Assembly (NCBI RefSeq): GCF_003602005.1
Contig: NZ_QZWD01000008.1
Span: forward strand, 62,001-126,000
Direction of reading: 5' to 3'
Length of the DNA stretch: 64,000 nt
From: Salinisphaera sp. Q1T1-3
GTDB taxonomy: Bacteria > Pseudomonadota > Gammaproteobacteria > Nevskiales > Salinisphaeraceae
Shown: piece by piece, positions 23,632-32,893 of the stretch
Layout: the number at the start of each line of letters is the position of its first letter
Numbering within the stretch: position 1 is the first letter of the stretch
The notes under the pieces: generated by a model
The model's database searches: none
Told to the model about the DNA's origin: nothing
What the model saw: the letters and a program-made list of their open reading frames with translations, nothing else
Made by a program: the position numbers and the translations under genes

Positions 23632-24493
23632 GCCCTGTTGAGGTTTCGCCATAAGCGATTGAAATAGAATGGCGAACTCGCATTGTTGCGGTATTCCACC
23701 CCCGCTTCAAAACGAGTTCGCCATGGCCCGCCAGATGCGCTCAGAAAAGCTCTGGACGAAGCTCAGACAGATACTGCTGGCTGAGTCGATTGACGACAAG
23801 CCCCGATTGCGGCAAACAGTCGAGGGCATGCGCTACCGTATGCGGGTCGGATGCCCATGGCGCGACCTGCCGCCGGCCTTCGGGCCGTGGACTACGATTT
23901 ATCAGCGTTTTCGAGCCTGGGTAGCCAGTGGCAAGTGGCGGCGTATTTTCCGTGCGTGCATCGTCGACCCCGATCTCGAATGGGCCTTTATGGATGGCAG
24001 CTATACCAAGGCCCACCAGCACAGTGCCGGGGCTAGCGGCGGTCAGCCGCAGGCGATCGGCCCCAGTCGCGCCGGGCGCACGACCAGGATTCAATTGGCC
24101 GTGGATGCCTACGGCTTGCCGATCACCTTCGAGATCACCGGCGGTCAGATCAACGATTGTTCGATCGGGCCGAGCCGGGTCGACGCGATACCTCGCGTTG
24201 ACATCATGATCGCCGATAAAGGCTATGACAGTCATCGAGTCCGCGCAGCGATCCAGACCCGATCCAGTCGGCCGGTCATTCCGCGCCGGCGTCATTCCAA
24301 GCGAGCCAATCCAGACTTCGATCGCGGTTTATACCGTTATCGACATCTCGTCGAGAACGCGTTTGCACGGCTCAAACAGTACCGTGCGATCGCTTGTCGC
24401 TTCGATAAATTAAAGGCGCACTACGACGCGGTCGTCGCCATGGCATGTGCTCTGCTCTGGCTGCCCATGTAATGAAACATCAACAGGCCCTAG
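23628..24493 (+). mobile_element. IS5-family insertion sequence, intact
   Basis: 858 bp between CTAG direct repeats at 23628-23631 and 24490-24493. Ends: GGCCCTGTTGAGGTTTC at the left; the right end read inward is GGGCCTGTTGATGTTTC (15 of 17 identical). One uninterrupted transposase gene is inside. The same terminal sequence bounds the family-1 short repeats elsewhere in the window, so this element is a candidate source of their transposase. It sits between convergent murI and pdxY, whose stop codons lie in the flanking CTAG sites. Confidence 0.92.
23723..24472 (+). CDS. IS5-family transposase
   Basis: 249 residues, single reading frame without frameshift. The N-terminal helix-turn-helix-like DUF4096 region (GMRYRMRVGCPWRDLPPAFGPWTTIYQRFRAW) is followed by a DDE nuclease core: first Asp in AFMDGSYTKAHQH, second in MIADKGYDS, and Glu in RYRHLVENAFARLKQYRAIACRFDK. 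All three acidic residues and the expected spacing are present, so it is probably active. Start chosen at 23723 (MARQMRSEKLW), where family similarity begins; an upstream Met (23669) would lie close to the IS end. Confidence 0.92.
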   Translation: MARQMRSEKLWTKLRQILLAESIDDKPRLRQTVEGMRYRMRVGCPWRDLPPAFGPWTTIYQRFRAWVASGKWRRIFRACIVDPDLEWAFMDGSYTKAHQHSAGASGGQPQAIGPSRAGRTTRIQLAVDAYGLPITFEITGGQINDCSIGPSRVDAIPRVDIMIADKGYDSHRVRAAIQTRSSRPVIPRRRHSKRANPDFDRGLYRYRHLVENAFARLKQYRAIACRFDKLKAHYDAVVAMACALLWLPM

Positions 24494-25377
24494 CGGAGTC
24501 GCTCGATGGCAATAGACGTCCCTGCCGGTGCTCGCACCGCCGCGGCAACGGCATCCTGGGCCCCGATCAGGGCCAGTTCTCGCGTACCTGCCGCCTGTGT
24601 CGCGGAAAACAGCGCTTCAACGGCCGCCGCCGTGCGAGCCAGCGCCCGGGCCGGACCATCACCGCCCAAGCCCGCATCGAGACAGCCGGCGAGAAACACG
24701 GCGGCCGTGAAATCGCCCGCGCCGTTGGGCGCAATATCGAAGCCGATCCGCGGGCTCGAGACACGCCAGCTGCCCTCGGCGGTATCGACCAGCATCGCGA
24801 TCCGCTCGGGACGCGTGTCCTCGACCGCCAGCGAGGTCACGAGCACGACGGCCGGCCCGGTTCCGCGCAGCGCCGCCGTGGCTGCCAGCGCTTCGGCCCG
24901 CGTGGTCACCGGCTGATCGGCAAGCCAGGCGAGCTCGAACTGATTCGGCGTGACGATATCGGCTGCCGGCAGCGCCCGAGCACGCATCCATTCCGGAATA
25001 CCGGGCCGGACGAAGAAACCTCGCCCGGTATCCCCCATCACCGGGTCACAGCAATACAGCGCCTCCGGCGCCGCGGCCCGAATACGACGCAGCGCATCGA
25101 GGGTGACCTCGCCGGTGTTCTCGTCGCCCATGTAACCGGTCAGCAGCGCGGCCACATCCCGAAACCCGGTCAGGGACTCGATGCCGGCGAGCACGTCCGC
25201 CAGATGGGCCGGCGAGAACACCTCACCGGTGAACGCGCCGTAGCCGGTGTGGTTCGAGAATTGCACGGTGTTGATCGCCGTGACGTCCCATCCCAGACGT
25301 TGCAACGGAAACACCGCGGCCCGGTTGCCGACATAACCATGGGCCACGTGGCTCTGTATCGACAGAATTTCGCTCAT
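24490..25377 (-). CDS. pdxY: Pyridoxal kinase
   Basis: 295-residue ribokinase-fold enzyme that phosphorylates pyridoxal in vitamin B6 salvage. Family motifs: [26 protein letters not shown] at the start, [32 protein letters not shown] and the anion-hole/catalytic segment [11 protein letters not shown] with the catalytic Asp. The length is close to E. coli PdxY. The TAG stop falls within CTAG at 24490-24493, the right-hand target duplication of the adjacent IS element; removing the IS would leave murI and pdxY with overlapping stops in a single CTAG. Confidence 0.93.
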   Translation of the reverse strand: MSEILSIQSHVAHGYVGNRAAVFPLQRLGWDVTAINTVQFSNHTGYGAFTGEVFSPAHLADVLAGIESLTGFRDVAALLTGYMGDENTGEVTLDALRRIRAAAPEALYCCDPVMGDTGRGFFVRPGIPEWMRARALPAADIVTPNQFELAWLADQPVTTRAEALAATAALRGTGPAVVLVTSLAVEDTRPERIAMLVDTAEGSWRVSSPRIGFDIAPNGAGDFTAAVFLAGCLDAGLGGDGPARALARTAAAVEALFSATQAAGTRELALIGAQDAVAAAVRAPAGTSIAIERLR

Positions 25378-25520
25378 CGCTGCAGCTCCCCGAACACGAT
25401 CATGTCGATGCGCATGATGCGCCTCGACCGCAGCGCCTGGCCAGCAAGGCGGTCATACCGACCGGCCAGCTGTCCTTGATAAACCACCGACCACGCGCTG
25501 CGGTGTCTCACCGTCTCGCA

Positions 25521-25877
25521 TAGGACCTGTTATCAACCCGGCATAAAAATAGATGATTTTTCGGGTTGATAACGCGCGTGAGCGACAGCACGCGCGCCAC
25601 GGCCAACGGCCGTGAAGCCATTGAAAATAAAAAGACGGACAAGGGCCGGCGTTTCTTTCGATGGCGTTGAAAACAGCTGACGTCGTCAGCTGTTTGGGTA
25701 CCGGATTAATAACACTTCACACGTGACCGCGTTGCCGCCCGACGGGACGGCGGTCATTTTGCGCAATCCGGCGTTGTCGTTCGCGACGCCCGAATGACGG
25801 CCGTACGCCCCGATGCCTTGTCTTGCAAAAAAATGAGCGCCGGCGCCGCGCACGCGGGACGTGTTGACAGGCCCTAG
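25521..25877. repeat. Family-3 repeat, copy 1, interrupted by a family-2 element
   Basis: Left end TAGGACCTGTT at 25521; right end GTGTTGACAGGCCCTAG finishing at 25877. The outermost CTAGGGCCTGT matches family-1 ends but the next bases differ (CAACAC versus TGATG). Inside, AACACTTCACACGTGACCGC and CGACGGGACGGCGGTCATTT also occur at 46953-47117. A family-2 element is inserted within the left terminal repeat. The CTAG supplies the MFS gene stop. The rest of the 25378-25873 gap shows nothing else. Confidence 0.75.
25530..25711 (+). repeat. Family-2 structured repeat, copy 2 (nested in family-3 element)
   Basis: About 182 bp, closely similar to copy 1 at 5484-5666 and in the same orientation, with ends TTATCAACCCGGCA and (inverted) TATTAATCCGGTA. 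The three hairpins are kept although loop bases differ: CGCGCGTG/CACGCGCG, CACGGCC/GGCCGTG and AACAGCTGACG/CGTCAGCTGTT. Confidence 0.8.
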
Positions 25878-27079
25878 TGATTGGTCACCGACGAGCGACT
25901 ATCCGGATGCGGATCGTGCCCGGTGCGCTTGTCATAAGCCCAGGTGATCGCCCACATGATCAGGCCGCCGACACATAGCGCCGCCCCGACATAGCCGGCG
26001 ACTTCCGCGCCGTAGCCGTAGGCGAGCACAACGCCGGCCAGAAACGGGCCCAGCGCGTTCGCGGCATTGAAAGCCACGTGATTGAGCGCGGCCGCCAGAT
26101 TCTGGGCGTCGCCGGCCACATCCATCAGCCGGGTCTGCAGAATGGCCGCCAGCGACACGCTGATACCGATCAAGAATACATCCAGCGTCACGGTCCAGGC
26201 GTTATGGCTGGCCAGCGGGAATGCCAGCAGCGCGAGCATCGACCAGACCAGCATCGCGCCGGCCGTGGGCATCTGTGCCCGGTCGGCAAAGCGCGGAATG
26301 ACCATGTTGCCGACCGTCATGCCCACACCGAACACGCCGAGTACCACCGGCGCCCATTGCGCAGACATGTGCGTGACGTTGGACAGTGTGGTCGTCAGAT
26401 ATGTGTAGACAGCGAACACACCGCCGAAGCCGATCGCCCCGATGGATAACGTCAGCCACACGTTGGGCCGCGCCAGCGCGGACAGCTCGCGCAGCGGATG
26501 CGCATCTCCATGTGCGCCCTGATACGGCGCGAAGATGACGATGAGCAGGCAGGCTGCCAGCGCGATGGCCGTCACGGACCAGTACCCGGCACGCCAGTCG
26601 GTGATATTGGCCAGCCACGTCGCGGCCGGCACACCGAGGATGGTCGCCAGCGTCAGACCGAGCATGACGTAACCGACGGCCTGCGTGCGGCGATGCGGTT
26701 TGACAATGGATGCGGCCACCAGCGAGGCCAGTCCGAAATAGGCGCCGTGCGGCAGTCCACTGATGAAGCGAAAGACCACGAGCCACGGATAGCTCGGGGC
26801 CAGCGCCGACAGGCCGTTGCCGATGGCGAAGACAGCCATCAGCCCGACCAGCAGCGGCTTTCGCGAGATCCGTGCCGCCAAGACGGTGATGATCGGCGCT
26901 CCGACCACTACACCCAGCGCGTACGCACTGATGATGTGGCTTGCCGTGGATTCGTTGATGGAAAAGGCCTGCTGGATCAGCGGCAGGAGACTCATGGTTC
27001 CGAATTCGGTCGTGCCGATCGCGAAACCGCCGGTCGCCAGCGCGATGAAAACCAGCACCTGGAGAACTCGATTGGGCAT
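25874..27079 (-). CDS. MFS exporter, AraJ/YdhP-like (DHA1 family)
   Basis: 401-residue inner-membrane protein with 12 predicted helices. The N-terminal FALATGGFAIGTTEFGTMSLLP-like segment (here VFIALATGGFAIGTTEFGTM) and GVVVGAPIITVLAARISRKPLLVGLMA match AraJ/YdhP/PbuE-type sugar or purine-nucleoside efflux proteins. The loop between helices 2 and 3 carries the expected basic residues. Start at 27079 (MPNRVLQVLVF); an upstream Met adds a non-conserved tail. Substrate unknown. The TAG stop is in the CTAG terminus of a family-3 repeat. Confidence 0.88.
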   Translation of the reverse strand: MPNRVLQVLVFIALATGGFAIGTTEFGTMSLLPLIQQAFSINESTASHIISAYALGVVVGAPIITVLAARISRKPLLVGLMAVFAIGNGLSALAPSYPWLVVFRFISGLPHGAYFGLASLVAASIVKPHRRTQAVGYVMLGLTLATILGVPAATWLANITDWRAGYWSVTAIALAACLLIVIFAPYQGAHGDAHPLRELSALARPNVWLTLSIGAIGFGGVFAVYTYLTTTLSNVTHMSAQWAPVVLGVFGVGMTVGNMVIPRFADRAQMPTAGAMLVWSMLALLAFPLASHNAWTVTLDVFLIGISVSLAAILQTRLMDVAGDAQNLAAALNHVAFNAANALGPFLAGVVLAYGYGAEVAGYVGAALCVGGLIMWAITWAYDKRTGHDPHPDSRSSVTNH

Positions 27080-27257
27080 AAGCAAAAGACAAGAAGGACG
27101 AGGGCCGGGCCCAGGGAATATGCGCAGCCTATCCACAAAACGGCTAATACTAAAGTAGTAGACCTATCCGAACGGGCCGATACATGACCGGGCATCCGAC
27201 TGGTCGAGACGCAATGCATTGCGTACAGTCGAATATTCGACTGTTGGCCGCGATGCC

Positions 27258-28601
27258 ATGACTTTTCATTTTACGCGTGCGAGCCGTCGACAGCTCGTCA
27301 TCGAAGCGATCGATGCGCAGAACAGCGCGCTGTCCGACATCGATCGATCGCGCAAGTACGACAAGATGAGCCGCTCGCCGTATCGTTTCTTTCGCGGTAC
27401 GAATCATCTGTTCTGGGCCGATGCCTGGCACGACTGGCGCTATTATCTGTTCGGCGGCCTGCTCGATTCCCAGACCTGGCTGCAGGGCGATGCCCATGTC
27501 TACAACCACGGCGCCTTCGGTGACGATCATCAGGGCGTTCACTACGGCATGGACGACTTCGATGATGCCCTCATTGGCGATTATCAGTATGACCTCTGGC
27601 GCCACGCCGCTTCCATGGTGCTCGATGCCGAGGAAAACGCCGGCCTGTCCGAAAGCCAGACACGGCGCGCGATTCGCCACCTGCTGACGAGTTATCTCGA
27701 CACCCTCGCCGCCGGTCTTCGCGGCCTGTCGGCCGACGATATCCACGTGGCCTATCAGAATCCGCCGCTTCGCGCGTTCATCGACAAGGTGAGCCGAAAG
27801 CGTGGCGTAGCCCGGCAGCTGGCCAAATGGACCTGCGAGGACAGCGACGGCCGGCCGCGTCTGGATATTGCTCGTGCCAAGCTCGGCGAGATCCACGCGG
27901 ATGAACGTGCTCGGATCGAAACAGCCCTGACCGAGCAATACCCGGCCACCCTGCGTCGTGCCGGCGAGCATCGACGCACGCAGCTCCGGGTACGCGATGT
28001 CGCGCGACGGCTCAATGCCGGTACCGGCTCACTCGGACTGCATCGCTTCTATGCGCTGGTGAGCCCGATAGACGAGGCGCTCGACGACCTGATCCTGCTC
28101 GACATCAAGCAACAGACACGCCCACCGGCCTACGATTGCATGACAGCCGCCGAGAAAAGTCGCTGGCGTCATGCCTTCGAACACGAAGCCCATCGACATG
28201 CCGAGGCCTTTCATGCCCTGTCGCAGCACCCCGATGCCTACGTTGGCTGGCTGTCGCTCGACGACACCTGGTTTTCGGTCCGGCGGCGATCCCCGTACAA
28301 GAAGGATTTCCCCACCCATAAGATCGGCGGGTTCAAGCCGTATCGAGCGCTCACCCGTCAATGGGGACGCATACTCGCGCGCGAGCACATCCGCGGCGCG
28401 GCCGCCCTGCGCCCTGACGACCCCGGCTATTTCCAGCGTGCCGTGACGGCCCGCATCGGCGATGACCGCGAAGAATTCAAGCGCGTGATCGTGGATTTCG
28501 CGTTTGCCTACGCCGAGTGCACGCGGCGCGACTGGGCGGCCTTTGTCGAAGCCCGCGGCCCGTCCAGCCGCACCGGACCGGCCGCTCCACGATCTCGTTG
28601 A
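27258..28601 (+). CDS. DUF2252 family protein
   Basis: 447 residues, soluble. The sequence follows DUF2252: KYDKMSRSPYRFFRGTNHLFWAD near the N-terminus, WLQGDAHVYNHGAF, then MDDFDDALIGDYQYDLWRHAAS, a layout like aminoglycoside-phosphotransferase/kinase-fold proteins (GDxHxxN and a later DFDD). A kinase-like activity is suggested by the fold relationship but no substrate is known. Start at 27258 (MTFHFTRASR). It is divergent from the MFS gene and stands alone. Confidence 0.85.
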   Translation: MTFHFTRASRRQLVIEAIDAQNSALSDIDRSRKYDKMSRSPYRFFRGTNHLFWADAWHDWRYYLFGGLLDSQTWLQGDAHVYNHGAFGDDHQGVHYGMDDFDDALIGDYQYDLWRHAASMVLDAEENAGLSESQTRRAIRHLLTSYLDTLAAGLRGLSADDIHVAYQNPPLRAFIDKVSRKRGVARQLAKWTCEDSDGRPRLDIARAKLGEIHADERARIETALTEQYPATLRRAGEHRRTQLRVRDVARRLNAGTGSLGLHRFYALVSPIDEALDDLILLDIKQQTRPPAYDCMTAAEKSRWRHAFEHEAHRHAEAFHALSQHPDAYVGWLSLDDTWFSVRRRSPYKKDFPTHKIGGFKPYRALTRQWGRILAREHIRGAAALRPDDPGYFQRAVTARIGDDREEFKRVIVDFAFAYAECTRRDWAAFVEARGPSSRTGPAAPRSR

Positions 28602-28926
28602 CCCGCAAGATCGCGCCTTTCGCGGCCACATGGCGCGTCGCGCCGGAACGAAATGCCGCCGAACAGGGTTCGGCGGCGCGCCATACCGCGTGGCGCAATC
28701 GAAACGAAAGACTTCCGGAAAAGCGGCCGTTTTAGAACAATCACGCGCGATGCCTGTTCCAATCGCTGCCACTGTCGCCCGCTCCGCCGATCCGGAATCG
28801 ACCGGTCATCGGGCAACGACTGCATCGTGCCGGCCAAGCGCCCGTGCACGCGTCGGCTTGCGAAAATCTGGCACCATCCCAACCTATTTCAGGTCGACTC
28901 ATTTGCCGAGCGAGGTCTAGACGCAC
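28602..28926. other. Intergenic region upstream of the isocitrate dehydrogenase gene
   Basis: No gene seen. A perfect 10-bp-arm hairpin GCCGCCGAAC (28655-28664) / GTTCGGCGGC (28668-28677) lies 54 bases after the DUF2252 stop and may act as its terminator, though no T tract follows. The remainder presumably contains the icd promoter, which I cannot place. Confidence 0.4.
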
Positions 28927-31170
28927 GTGTCCGATACGCCGAAGATTATCTATACGCTTACCGACGAAGCACCCGCGCTGGCCACGCGCTCGCTGCTCCC
29001 GATCATCGATGCCTATACCGATTCGGCCGGGATTCGGGTCGAGACCCGCGACATCTCGCTGGCCGGCCGGATCATCGCGCATTTTCCGGATTACCTGACC
29101 GAGGAACAGAAAGCCGCCGATCATCTGGCCGAACTGGGCGAGATGACGTCCAACCCCGCGGCCAACATCATCAAGCTGCCCAACATCAGCGCCTCGACGC
29201 CGCAGCTCAAGGAAGCGATCGCCGAGCTGCAGAATCAGGGCTATGACCTGCCCGATTATCCCGAGGAACCCGAGACCGACGCCGAGAAGGAAATCGCCTC
29301 GCGCTATGAGAAGGTCAAGGGCAGCGCCGTGAACCCGGTTCTGCGTCAGGGTAACTCGGACCGCCGCGCCCCGGCCTCGGTCAAGGCCTATGCCCGCAAG
29401 TACCCGCATCGCATGGGCGCCTGGGAATCGGACAATCGCGCCGAGGTCACGCACATGACCCACGGCGATTACTACGAGTCGGAACGCGCGGTCACCATGG
29501 CCGACGACGACGAACTCACGGTCACCTTCTTCGGCGAGCAGGCCGATACCGCCGTTCTCAAGAACGGCATCAAGGTCGGCGCTGGCGACGTCGTCGATGC
29601 CGCGGTGATGCACGCCGAGCCCTTCCGACGCTTCGTGCGTGACGAGATCGCCGATGCCAAGGCCAAGGACCTGCTGTTCTCGGTCCACCTCAAGGCCACG
29701 ATGATGAAGGTCTCCGACCCCATCATGTTCGGCTGGGTGGTCTCCGAATACTATGCCGACGTCTTCAAGGAACACGGCGAGACGCTCGACGAGGTCGGCT
29801 TCGACCCGCGTTCCGGGCTCGGTGATCTGTACAAGACGATCCAGTCCCTGCCCGACGACAAGCTCGCTGCGATCGAATCGGCGGTGGCGACGGTCAACAA
29901 CGAATCCGCGCCACTGGCCATGGTCGACTCGCATCGCGGCGTGTCCTGCCTGCACTGGCCCAACGACATCATCATCGATGCCTCGATGCCGGCCATGATT
30001 CGCGACTCGGGCACCATGTGGGGCGCCGACGACGGCCAGCACGAGGCCAAGGCCCTGATCCCCGATCGCAGCTATGCCGGCATCTATGCCGCCGTGGTCG
30101 AGGACTGCAAGGCCAACGGCGCCTTCGATCCGACCACCATGGGCACCGTCCCCAACGTCGGCCTGATGGCCCAGAAGGCCGAGGAATACGGCTCGCACGA
30201 CAAGACCTTCCAGATGCCCGGCAAGGGCCGGGTACAGGTCACCAACACGGCGGGCGACAGCCTCTTCGAGCACGACGTGGCCGCCGAGGACATCTGGCGC
30301 ATGTGCCTGACCACGGATGCCGCGATTGCCGACTGGGTCAAGCTGGCGGTCGCCCGCGCCCGCGACTCGGGCATGCCGGCCATCTTCTGGCTGGACCAGA
30401 ATCGCGGCCATGACGCCGAGATCATCAAGAAGGTCGAGCATTACCTCGGCGATCACGATACCGACGGCCTGGATCTGTCGATCATGGCGCCGGTCGCGGC
30501 CATCCAGCACACGCTGGCGCGCACCCGACGGGGTGAGGACACCATCTCGGTGACGGGCAACGTGCTGCGCGACTATCTCACCGATCTGTTCCCGATCATG
30601 GAGCTGGGTACCAGTGCGAAGATGCTCTCGATCGTGCCCTTGATGGCCGGCGGCGGCCTGTTCGAGACCGGAGCCGGCGGCTCGGCCCCCAAGCATGTGC
30701 GCCAGCTCCAGCGTGAAGGCCATCTGCGCTGGGATTCGCTGGGTGAGTTCCTGGCCCTGGCTGCCTCGCTCGAGCATCTGGGCAAGACGTTCGACAACCC
30801 GCGGGCACAGGTCATGGCCGACGCGCTGGACAAGGCCAACAGCCGTTTCCTGACCGAGAACAAGTCACCCTCACGCAAGGTCGGCGAACTCGACAATCGC
30901 GGCAGCCATTTCTATATCGCCATGTACTGGGCCCGCGCGATCGCGGACCAGGACAGCGATCGGGAACTGGCCGCGCTGTTCACCGAGCTGGCCGATGCGC
31001 TTGAAGCCAACGAGGACAAGATCGTGGCCGAGCTCAACGATGCCCAGGGCGAGCCCGAGGATCTGAACGGCTACTATCTGCCCGAGGAAGCCCGGGTCCG
31101 CCAGATCATGCGGCCCAGCGCCACGCTCAACGAGACCATCGACATGGTCGCGAGCAAGAAGACGCACTGA
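28927..31170 (+). CDS. icd: Isocitrate dehydrogenase, NADP-dependent, monomeric type
   Basis: 747 residues, the length of the monomeric IDH-II class that replaces or accompanies the dimeric enzyme in some gammaproteobacteria and actinobacteria. It oxidatively decarboxylates isocitrate to 2-oxoglutarate in the TCA cycle with NADP. Family motifs: [20 protein letters not shown] at the start, [66 protein letters not shown] and [13 protein letters not shown]. The start codon is GTG at 28927 with a GAGG upstream. The product is acidic. A strong terminator follows. Confidence 0.97.
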   Translation: MSDTPKIIYTLTDEAPALATRSLLPIIDAYTDSAGIRVETRDISLAGRIIAHFPDYLTEEQKAADHLAELGEMTSNPAANIIKLPNISASTPQLKEAIAELQNQGYDLPDYPEEPETDAEKEIASRYEKVKGSAVNPVLRQGNSDRRAPASVKAYARKYPHRMGAWESDNRAEVTHMTHGDYYESERAVTMADDDELTVTFFGEQADTAVLKNGIKVGAGDVVDAAVMHAEPFRRFVRDEIADAKAKDLLFSVHLKATMMKVSDPIMFGWVVSEYYADVFKEHGETLDEVGFDPRSGLGDLYKTIQSLPDDKLAAIESAVATVNNESAPLAMVDSHRGVSCLHWPNDIIIDASMPAMIRDSGTMWGADDGQHEAKALIPDRSYAGIYAAVVEDCKANGAFDPTTMGTVPNVGLMAQKAEEYGSHDKTFQMPGKGRVQVTNTAGDSLFEHDVAAEDIWRMCLTTDAAIADWVKLAVARARDSGMPAIFWLDQNRGHDAEIIKKVEHYLGDHDTDGLDLSIMAPVAAIQHTLARTRRGEDTISVTGNVLRDYLTDLFPIMELGTSAKMLSIVPLMAGGGLFETGAGGSAPKHVRQLQREGHLRWDSLGEFLALAASLEHLGKTFDNPRAQVMADALDKANSRFLTENKSPSRKVGELDNRGSHFYIAMYWARAIADQDSDRELAALFTELADALEANEDKIVAELNDAQGEPEDLNGYYLPEEARVRQIMRPSATLNETIDMVASKKTH

Positions 31171-31197
31171 GCCGCGCCCGGCGCGAACGCTCCGTTG

Positions 31198-31228
31198 GCC
31201 GGCGCATGATTCATGCGCCGGCTTTTTT
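31198..31228 (+). terminator. Intrinsic terminator after isocitrate dehydrogenase
   Basis: 12-bp perfect stem GCCGGCGCATGA (31198-31209) / TCATGCGCCGGC (31211-31222) with a six-T tract (31223-31228). Confidence 0.93.
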
Positions 31229-31242
31229 ATGTCCGCCCGGCC

Positions 31243-31270
31243 CGACTCGCACGAAACATCAACAGGCCCC
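31243..31270. repeat. Solo terminal fragment of a family-1 repeat
   Basis: GACTCGCACGAAACATCAAC followed by AGGCCCC is the right-hand end of a family-1 element with no body attached. It directly abuts the left end of the next copy, suggesting successive insertions or a deletion between two elements. Confidence 0.7.
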
Positions 31271-31543
31271 AGGGCCTGTTGAGATTTCGTTCGAGCGCCT
31301 TTTCGTCGAGAGGCCGCAGCGTGTCCGGCAAGGCGCGAGTCGCCGATCGTGGCGTGCCACGATTCAGGCTCGCAACGCCGCAGGGCGCGATTTGTGGCCC
31401 AACCCTTCGGGACAAGCGCTGTTTTGCGGCAATACAGCGTTGTAGCCCGCTGGTGCAGAATAACGGCACGGCGCGCACTACGCCTCGTCTTGCCACAAAA
31501 CAGCGCTTGGCGCGGACTCGCACGAAACATCAACAGGCCCTAG
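31270..31543. repeat. Family-1 MITE-like repeat (reverse orientation)
   Basis: About 274 bp: left end AGGGCCTGTTGAGATTTCGT, right end ACGAAACATCAACAGGCC with CTAG at 31540-31543. It contains the conserved GATCGTGGC hairpin (one arm slightly changed). It ends 38 bases before the lipoprotein start codon, so it may contribute that gene's promoter or leader. Confidence 0.88.
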
Positions 31544-31581
31544 GATGATTGCCCACAACTCAAAACGACAAAATCGACGCA

Positions 31582-32250
31582 ATGCTCAAGCAGTGTTCTG
31601 CCCTCGCCCTCGTTGCACTGGCCGTCGCCGGCTGTACCACGGTCCGTGAGACACAGCCCACGCAGACCGCCAGAGAACAGCTGATCATGTCGAGCGCCGC
31701 GGACTACGCGAGCGCGCAGATCCACCCCAACGTCCCGCGCGGCAACGCGATCTTCGTGGATGGCTCGAACTTTCCGAGCGATGCCGAATACCGCAGCAGC
31801 TATGCCGTGGCCGCGATTCAGGCGCAATTGCTGAGCGACGGCTACCGTCTGGTCGGTTCGGCCGACCAGGCCGATACGATCGCCCGTCTCGGCTCCGGCG
31901 CGCTTTCAATCAATCAGTCGGATACGCTGTTCGGCATCCCGAGCATCCCGATCCCGATTCCGTTGACCGGCACCGTACAAACGCCGGAACTCGCCCTGTA
32001 CAAGAAGGCACGCCGTACCGGCGTCGCCAAACTGCTCATCTCCTTCTACAACGCCAAGAGCGGCGATCTGCAGGATGTCGTGGGCCCGCTGTATGGTTTT
32101 TCGCACGACAACCGAGCCTCGATCCTCGGGGTGAGCTGGCGCCATCAGAACATCGTGCCGGCCGCGGATCAGGCCGAGCTGGGCGGGCGGATGCCCAAGC
32201 CCGCACCGTCCACGACACCGGTCGGCGGCGACGCGCGCTCGACGCGCTGA
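31582..32250 (+). CDS. Predicted lipoprotein, DUF6655-like
   Basis: 222 residues. The signal ends in a lipobox (ALAVAGC, Cys18), so the mature protein is probably lipid-anchored. The TTVRETQPTQTAREQLIMSSAADYA stretch after it resembles the DUF6655 family, though I am not certain. A proline/isoleucine-rich PSIPIPIP segment and a C-terminal ISFYNAKSGDL region are notable. Function unknown. The ATG at 31582 starts the signal peptide; upstream Met codons lie closer to the repeat. The gene has a family-1 repeat immediately in front of it. Confidence 0.75.
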   Translation: MLKQCSALALVALAVAGCTTVRETQPTQTAREQLIMSSAADYASAQIHPNVPRGNAIFVDGSNFPSDAEYRSSYAVAAIQAQLLSDGYRLVGSADQADTIARLGSGALSINQSDTLFGIPSIPIPIPLTGTVQTPELALYKKARRTGVAKLLISFYNAKSGDLQDVVGPLYGFSHDNRASILGVSWRHQNIVPAADQAELGGRMPKPAPSTTPVGGDARSTR

Positions 32251-32369
32251 CCTCGTGGCCATCACGTGCACCCCGGCGTCGCTGCCGGGGCTGCATCAGG
32301 CTGTCTCGCGCGGTAATCTCGGGTTCAAGAACAACATGATGCGCACGACGCATTTTTCCGGAGGAGCCC

Positions 32370-32801
32370 ATGACCACCATCAACGACCTGCTGCGCGACA
32401 AACCCTCGAGTGTATGGACCGTCGGTCCCGACGATTCGGTCTATGACGCACTGCAGCTCATGTCGGACAAGAACATCGGCGCCGTGCTCGTCATGGACGA
32501 CGGGCACCTCGTGGGCCTGCTTTCCGAGCGCGACTACGCCCGCAAACTGGTGCTCGAGAATCGAAGCTCTCGGGAGACACCGGTCCGCGACGTCATGACA
32601 CAGCGCGTGGCGTACGTCGCACCAACCAAGGAAGTCGAGCAGTGCCTGGCCCTGATGACGGACAAGCGCTTCCGTCACCTGCCCGTTCTCGACAACGGCA
32701 AGCTGATCGGGCTCGTGTCCATCGGCGATCTGGTCAAGGCGATCATTGCGGACAAGCAGTTCATCATCGAACAGCTCGAGTCCTATATCAGCGGCCAGTA
32801 A
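32370..32801 (+). CDS. CBS-pair domain protein
   Basis: 143 residues consisting of two CBS motifs and little else: first SVWTVGPDDSVYDALQLMSDKNIGAVLVMD (about 12-62), second ATPVRDVMT-like PVRDVMTQRVAYVAPTKEVEQCLALMTDKRFRHLPVLDNGKLIGLVS (about 70-125). Stand-alone CBS pairs bind adenosine nucleotides and act as energy sensors on partner proteins. A strong ribosome site (CGGAGGAGCCC) precedes the ATG. No obvious partner is nearby. Confidence 0.92.
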   Translation: MTTINDLLRDKPSSVWTVGPDDSVYDALQLMSDKNIGAVLVMDDGHLVGLLSERDYARKLVLENRSSRETPVRDVMTQRVAYVAPTKEVEQCLALMTDKRFRHLPVLDNGKLIGLVSIGDLVKAIIADKQFIIEQLESYISGQ

Positions 32802-32817
32802 CGCCCCGATCATGAAA

Positions 32818-32849
32818 AACCCCGGCCGGTCGGTCGACCGGTCGGGGTT
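32818..32849. terminator. Bidirectional terminator between the CBS gene and htpX
   Basis: AACCCCGGCCGGTC (32818-32831) pairs with GACCGGTCGGGGTT (32836-32849), 13 of 14 positions, with A-rich and T-containing flanks, between two convergent genes. Confidence 0.8.
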
Positions 32850-32893
32850 CTATCATCGGGCCGAGCCCGAGGCTATCGCGAACGGCGATGCGG

